A DNA stretch of 64,000 bases from the NCBI GenBank assembly GCA_900074885.1, contig FJUW01000088.1, positions 20,748 to 84,747 of the forward strand, given 5' to 3'. Each line of letters begins with the position of its first letter. Position 1 is the first letter of the stretch. The notes beneath the pieces are model-generated. The model ran no database searches. It saw only the letters and a program-made list of their open reading frames with translations, and was not told where the DNA came from. The DNA is from Rhynchosporium graminicola (Eukaryota; Ascomycota; Leotiomycetes; Helotiales; Ploettnerulaceae). Positions 60,025 through 64,000 of this stretch are shown here, in pieces. The position numbers were made by a program, and so were the translations under genes.

Positions 60025-60580
60025 ATGGTCGAGTTAGTAGAAGTCGAGGACGAGTCTTTCGAGACGAAGCAAACTGGACCATCTGACGAGGACGATTACT
60101 ACACCGACACCGGCATGTCCTACAGCCTCCAAGTATCGCATATCATCTACTAACGTCCAATACAGACTCTGAGATATCATCTGATGACGAAGAGAACGTC
60201 GCCGACGAAGAAACATTTGCAGATCGCCTGCTTGCCCTACGAGATATAGTCCCTCCAACCACACGATCTTACATTGCCGCCAAGGTAGAGACAGCCACCT
60301 CGTGGGTAAAGTCAGGTCTTTCATTCAGTGGCAAGGGCTTGTGGGTGATCAGCACGAGTGCGCTTCTATTGGGTGTACCCTTCGCGTTGGCGTACGCAGA
60401 AGAACAGCAGTTTATTGAGATGGAGAAGGAGATGAAAATGCGCGAGGCCGGTGAAGGGGTATGTTATTAGTTCTCGACTCGAGGACGACATGGCTAACCA
60501 TACAAAAGCTCCTGTCCGGTAATGCTGCTGCGAATCTGAACGCCCAACTCGGTGCACCACAATCGCAACAGGCTTTGTAA
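60025..60580 (+). CDS. TOM22: Tom22, mitochondrial import receptor
   Basis: Central receptor and organiser of the TOM complex, tail in the outer membrane. Exons are 60025-60112, 60166-60458 and 60509-60580, giving 150 residues, normal for fungi. The N-terminal cytosolic domain is acidic (M-V-E-L-V-E-V-E-D-E; Y-Y-T-D-T-D-S-E-I-S). Then come L-A-L-R-D-I-V-P-P and one membrane pass (G-L-W-V-I-S-T-S-A-L-L-L-G-V-P-F-A). The short C-terminal inner part ends in Q-Q-A-L. Intron 1 has a GC donor (GCATGT) with a CTACTAAC branch and TACAG acceptor; no GT donor keeps frame with the conserved T-D-T-D-S-E join. Confidence 0.93.
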
Positions 60581-61676
60581 TAATGGTAGATTTCACATCA
60601 AGGGGTGTTCGAGTAAAATCAGGTACGCATCAACCATCCTTCCTTTGCCTTTTACTTTTGCTATGATGATATAATTTGAGAGATTCCATCTCGGACGGCT
60701 TCGGCCTATGTCGACTTCTCAACTGTTACACATTCCCTGAGCACAAATGCCCCCTAATGTTTCACCAACATGACTTACTCCGTACAGAAGCTAATATCAA
60801 GCGCCAGGTATGGAGTAGAGGGATGGATTGATGAAATGATTGTATTGTATATCAATGTGTAAATCAATGAAGGACGGACAGACCCTGCCGGAGTGCCTAT
60901 CAGGAGGGCATGGAATTCGGGGCTTCAAGCCTATGCTGTATTATAGATCTCTCCTCAGAACAATGTTCTGCGAATTCATTCCGCAATAAGACCCCAGACA
61001 TGTGTCATCTTCTGCTACAAAGCGATCTCCGTCCCCTCCTGCGACGACGCCAGGCATTAGACGGAGCTGATCCATGTTGTTTCTGGTAGAGCAAGTCAGG
61101 ACCTTCAAATGAAAATCATCACAATCCGAAGCAATTCAATAGTACCATGGCACTAGTTTCTCAAGTCAAGGATAATTAAGTTGACCAAGACAAGTGATTA
61201 TAAACATTCACTAGGACACTACACGCATCTGTCACACTCCAATAACCCTGTTTCAGCTCTCCCGCGTGCCAAGACAGCTCATGCAAGGCTACGACTTCTC
61301 TTTTCGAGCCTCATACACAGACTTTCCTCCTTAATCCGCAACCTACAATCCTCTCAACAGATCATGGAAATAAGAGCTTTGTGACCAGACCGTCCAAGAT
61401 GCCTCTTTCATTCTCGCGCCGGGTATCACTACTACCCAGGAGTTTTGCAGCGGATTCTTCGAGGAGAAGACAGGTGACTTAGTATGCCTCCCAACCAACT
61501 TTGTCGGTGATGTCATGAATCAAATAATGGGTTTCAAAGACGAATCGTTGAGATGGTGGCAGTCGCATATTGCATGTCGAAGAACGCTTCCTAGCTATTT
61601 TATCTGAATGAAATGCTGACAGTCTTCATTGGGTAGTACAAATGCGAATAGCGCGCGTAAGAAGGATAGACGGTGA
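60581..61676. other. Intergenic TOM22 / bestrophin
   Basis: TOM22 3' flank and then sequence up to the first supported bestrophin exon. One frame (about 61371-61605 plus) is open and protein-like (F-I-L-A-P-G-I-T-T-T; C-L-P-T-N-F-V-G-D-V) but has no ATG and no known domain. It could be an unplaced 5' exon or a relic. Confidence 0.4.
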
Positions 61677-64000
61677 GTGCCCAGCTTTCCCCTTCCACTC
61701 AGACCACTGCTCCTAAACGCAAGTTCAAAGCATCGGAATCAACTTGTCACATACCTTTCTCATGCCCAAGGATCAGTACTTACGATATTAAAACCTAGAT
61801 GGCCTCTTGTTCTTCGCTTTTGGAAAGGTTCTATCCATGGCGGTAGGTTAATCCCACCCGAGACGACCCTTGGTTCGAAGGACCGCTGACATGAGTCTTA
61901 GCAATCCTCTTTCCAGTGTTTGTTCACAGTATACTTGCCGCTTTCGTCGTATACGTGAATCAGCATATCACGAGTGATTTCAACCTGCCAAGCAGTATCG
62001 TAAGTTCTGTGTTTTCCGAAGTCAAGAAATATCACAGGACTTTTGCTTTCACCAGGTCAATAAAACAATAAAGCACTTGAGGACTTTACGTGAATGATCG
62101 CCAACATCGCTCTAAACCCAAAATCGCGCCTCTCTATTTCTTTCGCATCTACGATGTATGGCTGATTCAGCTCTCAGGTCCCTTCTCTTTCGATAGTTGT
62201 CGGTCTCATGCTTGTCTTCCGTAATCAGACAGCCTACTCACGATTTTGGGGCGGTCGATCTCATCTTGCTACAGTAACTACCTCAATCAGATGTCTCAGT
62301 CGACAAAGTAAGTTGCATTCCACAAACTTTATATCCTATAGATGTGGGATTTGGTCCGGCAAAAAGAAAGACATATGTATATGCGAAGAGGTCAAAACTG
62401 GGCAAGTTAAGTCTGTGTCCTCCAACAATCGACAGAACGCAAATTCATGGAATCTCTTCGTGACTTTGCTTAATTAGTGTCCGAATACCTCAGACAGTTG
62501 CACAAGCTTTCTTACCGCAGACGAATTGCACCACCCTCAGCTGAAAACTGACAAGGCTATTGACCATTTACCAATACAGATACACAACTAACGTTAAAAG
62601 TCCTTGTCCTAGTCCCGCCCCCCTCAACATTCGGACTCTCACTTCGGTCTGTGGCATCAACCGATTCATTTCTACCCAAAGGTTACAGTGGCAGACCATC
62701 CCTTCCCACCTTTCCAGACAAATTGTCTCAATCTTTGTTACAATCAAAATCCACACTCGGAGTCGAGACTTCAGAAGCAGCTCCCGACACCGTACCTGCA
62801 CTAGGCAAAGCCGACGAATTCAAGACTATAGAAACAGTCAAGATTCTCATCGCTATGCTCTACACGATTAAGAACCACCTGAGGGCCGAATGGGGCGTGG
62901 CGCTGAGTCCTGGAACGATGTTAGGACCAGATGGACAGGAGAGCACGAGTGATGAGTACAAAGACCTTTTGCCGCCTGGTTTCAAGGGTTACGAACATCG
63001 TGGATTGGGATTGACGCTTGAATTGGCTACGTTTGTGGAGAAATTCGTGGCGATGGGGGTACAGAAGTGAGTTTACTTGTTTCCTGGCCGTATTATGGGA
63101 ATATAGGAGAGCATGAGTTCTCTCAGACGCTAACGTATACAGACAATGGTTCCACAATGCAGCTTCGGCATCGATGCTCTCTTCGCTTAATGCGCTGACT
63201 TCAGCATACGGGGACATGGAAGTCATTCGTCTTGTGCCAATTCCAGTTGCTCATCTGTATGTTTCCCTCCCCTTTATTTGTTAGTATGCAACAAGTCAAA
63301 CAAATTTTTACTGACCCTCTCTCAGTATCCACCACAAACAAACCCTTGCTCTCTTCTGCGGCATTCTACCTTTCGCCATGGCATCCGAAATGGATTGGTG
63401 GGCCGTCCCACTCGTAGCATTTGTAGCATTTACACTGTTCGTACATTTCGTCTTACCATCTTCCCCCAAGAGCCACCATTCCTTCTTCCTCTACCAGCCT
63501 ACTAATCTCCCTCCCCAGATACGGAATCGAAGGCATAGCCCAAACCTATGAAGACCCCTTCGGCGTCGAGAAGATCGACATCAACATGGACGACATAGTC
63601 GAGGACGCCCGCAAAGAAGTAGAAGTCATGCTCACCGCCTGGCAAACACAAGGACCAACCACTACTAGCTCCTTCACTTCCCAAACGCCCAATAGTTACA
63701 ACGGCTCTATTTTCCGACCTCGCATAGCTGGGGTACTAGACACACCTCGTTCGGTAGAAGAGCCTTATGATGATGGTATGGGTGGAGCGAGAGACAGCTT
63801 CTATGCCAGTGGTGATTATGAGCAGGGGAGGAAAAGCCAGGTGCGGTTTGTGGTTCATCCTTCTACGTCGACGGTGACGGGAGGTAGTTCGACGAGGAGG
63901 GAGGATAGTGGGTTTAGTGGGTATACAGAAGATGATGGCCATATGGAGATCAAAACTAGATCACCGGGTGCGTCGAGACTGAGTCACTCGACCGCTGTCA
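61677..64000 (+). CDS. Bestrophin-type anion channel, 3' end beyond window
   Basis: Fungal member of the bestrophin/UPF0187 family, multi-pass channel. Supported exons are about 61677-61842 (5' end unresolved), 61902-61999, 62178-62307, 62580-63066, 63143-63256, 63326-63436 and 63519 to the edge. The phases agree at each join. Markers are L-S-H-A-Q-G-S-V-L-T-I-L near the start, a membrane pass (V-H-S-I-L-A-A-F-V-V-Y-V), V-G-L-M-L-V-F-R-N-Q-T-A-Y-S-R-F-W-G-G-R (the bestrophin core), K-N-H-L-R-A-E-W-G, H-K-Q-T-L-A-L-F-C-G-I-L-P-F, and G-I-E-G-I-A-Q-T-Y-E-D-P-F-G, the family signature. The tail is polar and Ser-rich. The start codon and first exon are not fixed, and a further small exon inside 62308-62579 is possible. 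Confidence 0.88.

Noticed and set aside
1..64000. Possible secondary-metabolite or other functional gene cluster
   Set aside because: Neighbouring intact genes are unrelated housekeeping functions; the EthD gene alone does not make a biosynthetic cluster.
1..64000. CRISPR-like arrays, bacterial operons or phage genes
   Set aside because: No regular spaced direct repeats; introns throughout show a fungal nuclear genome.

Overview
The window comes from the nuclear genome of a filamentous ascomycete (Pezizomycotina, most likely a leotiomycete). The evidence is short GT-AG introns of about 48-130 bp with CTAAC-type branch sites, HET-domain gene relics, a GH81 glucanase, a fungal bestrophin, and a retroelement degraded in the way repeat-induced point mutation (RIP) does. 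The species cannot be fixed by eye.

Layout. 1-2247 is the 3' part of a RIP-degraded Ty3/gypsy chromovirus (RNase H, integrase, chromodomain, polypurine tract, 3' LTR). 3.5-21.8 kb is a housekeeping block: PP2C phosphatase (-), ESCRT-III Vps2 (-), mitofusin Fzo1 (+), CAND1 (-), a mitochondrial-type acidic membrane protein (+), and a long PLAC8-family protein (+) with a Cys repeat array. 21.8-27.9 kb is gene-poor and carries decayed, related small-ORF copies. 27.9-31.6 kb holds a Tem1/Spg1 GTPase (-), glycine-cleavage H protein (+) and porphobilinogen deaminase (-). 31.6-34.5 kb is gene-poor with broken ORFs. 34.5-39.8 kb has an F-box protein (+) and a secreted GH81 beta-1,3-glucanase (-). 39.8-45.4 kb is decayed and includes a HET pseudogene. 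45.4-51.9 kb has a C2H2 protein (+) and a large ADF-H-type protein (-). 51.9-56.3 kb is decayed with a second HET pseudogene. 56.3-64 kb has an EthD protein (-), an unrecognised 522-aa protein (-), Tom22 (+) and a bestrophin (+) that runs off the right edge.

The genes are not a functional cluster, although several act in mitochondria (Fzo1, H protein, Tom22, the acidic membrane protein). The pattern is of conserved gene blocks separated by islands of decayed accessory genes and repeats. Exon boundaries below were read by eye, and the exon sums were checked to be multiples of three. The most unusual items are the about 24-residue Cys repeat array behind the PLAC8 domain, an AAAGTCA word cluster shared by two gene-free islands, and a GC-AG intron in TOM22.
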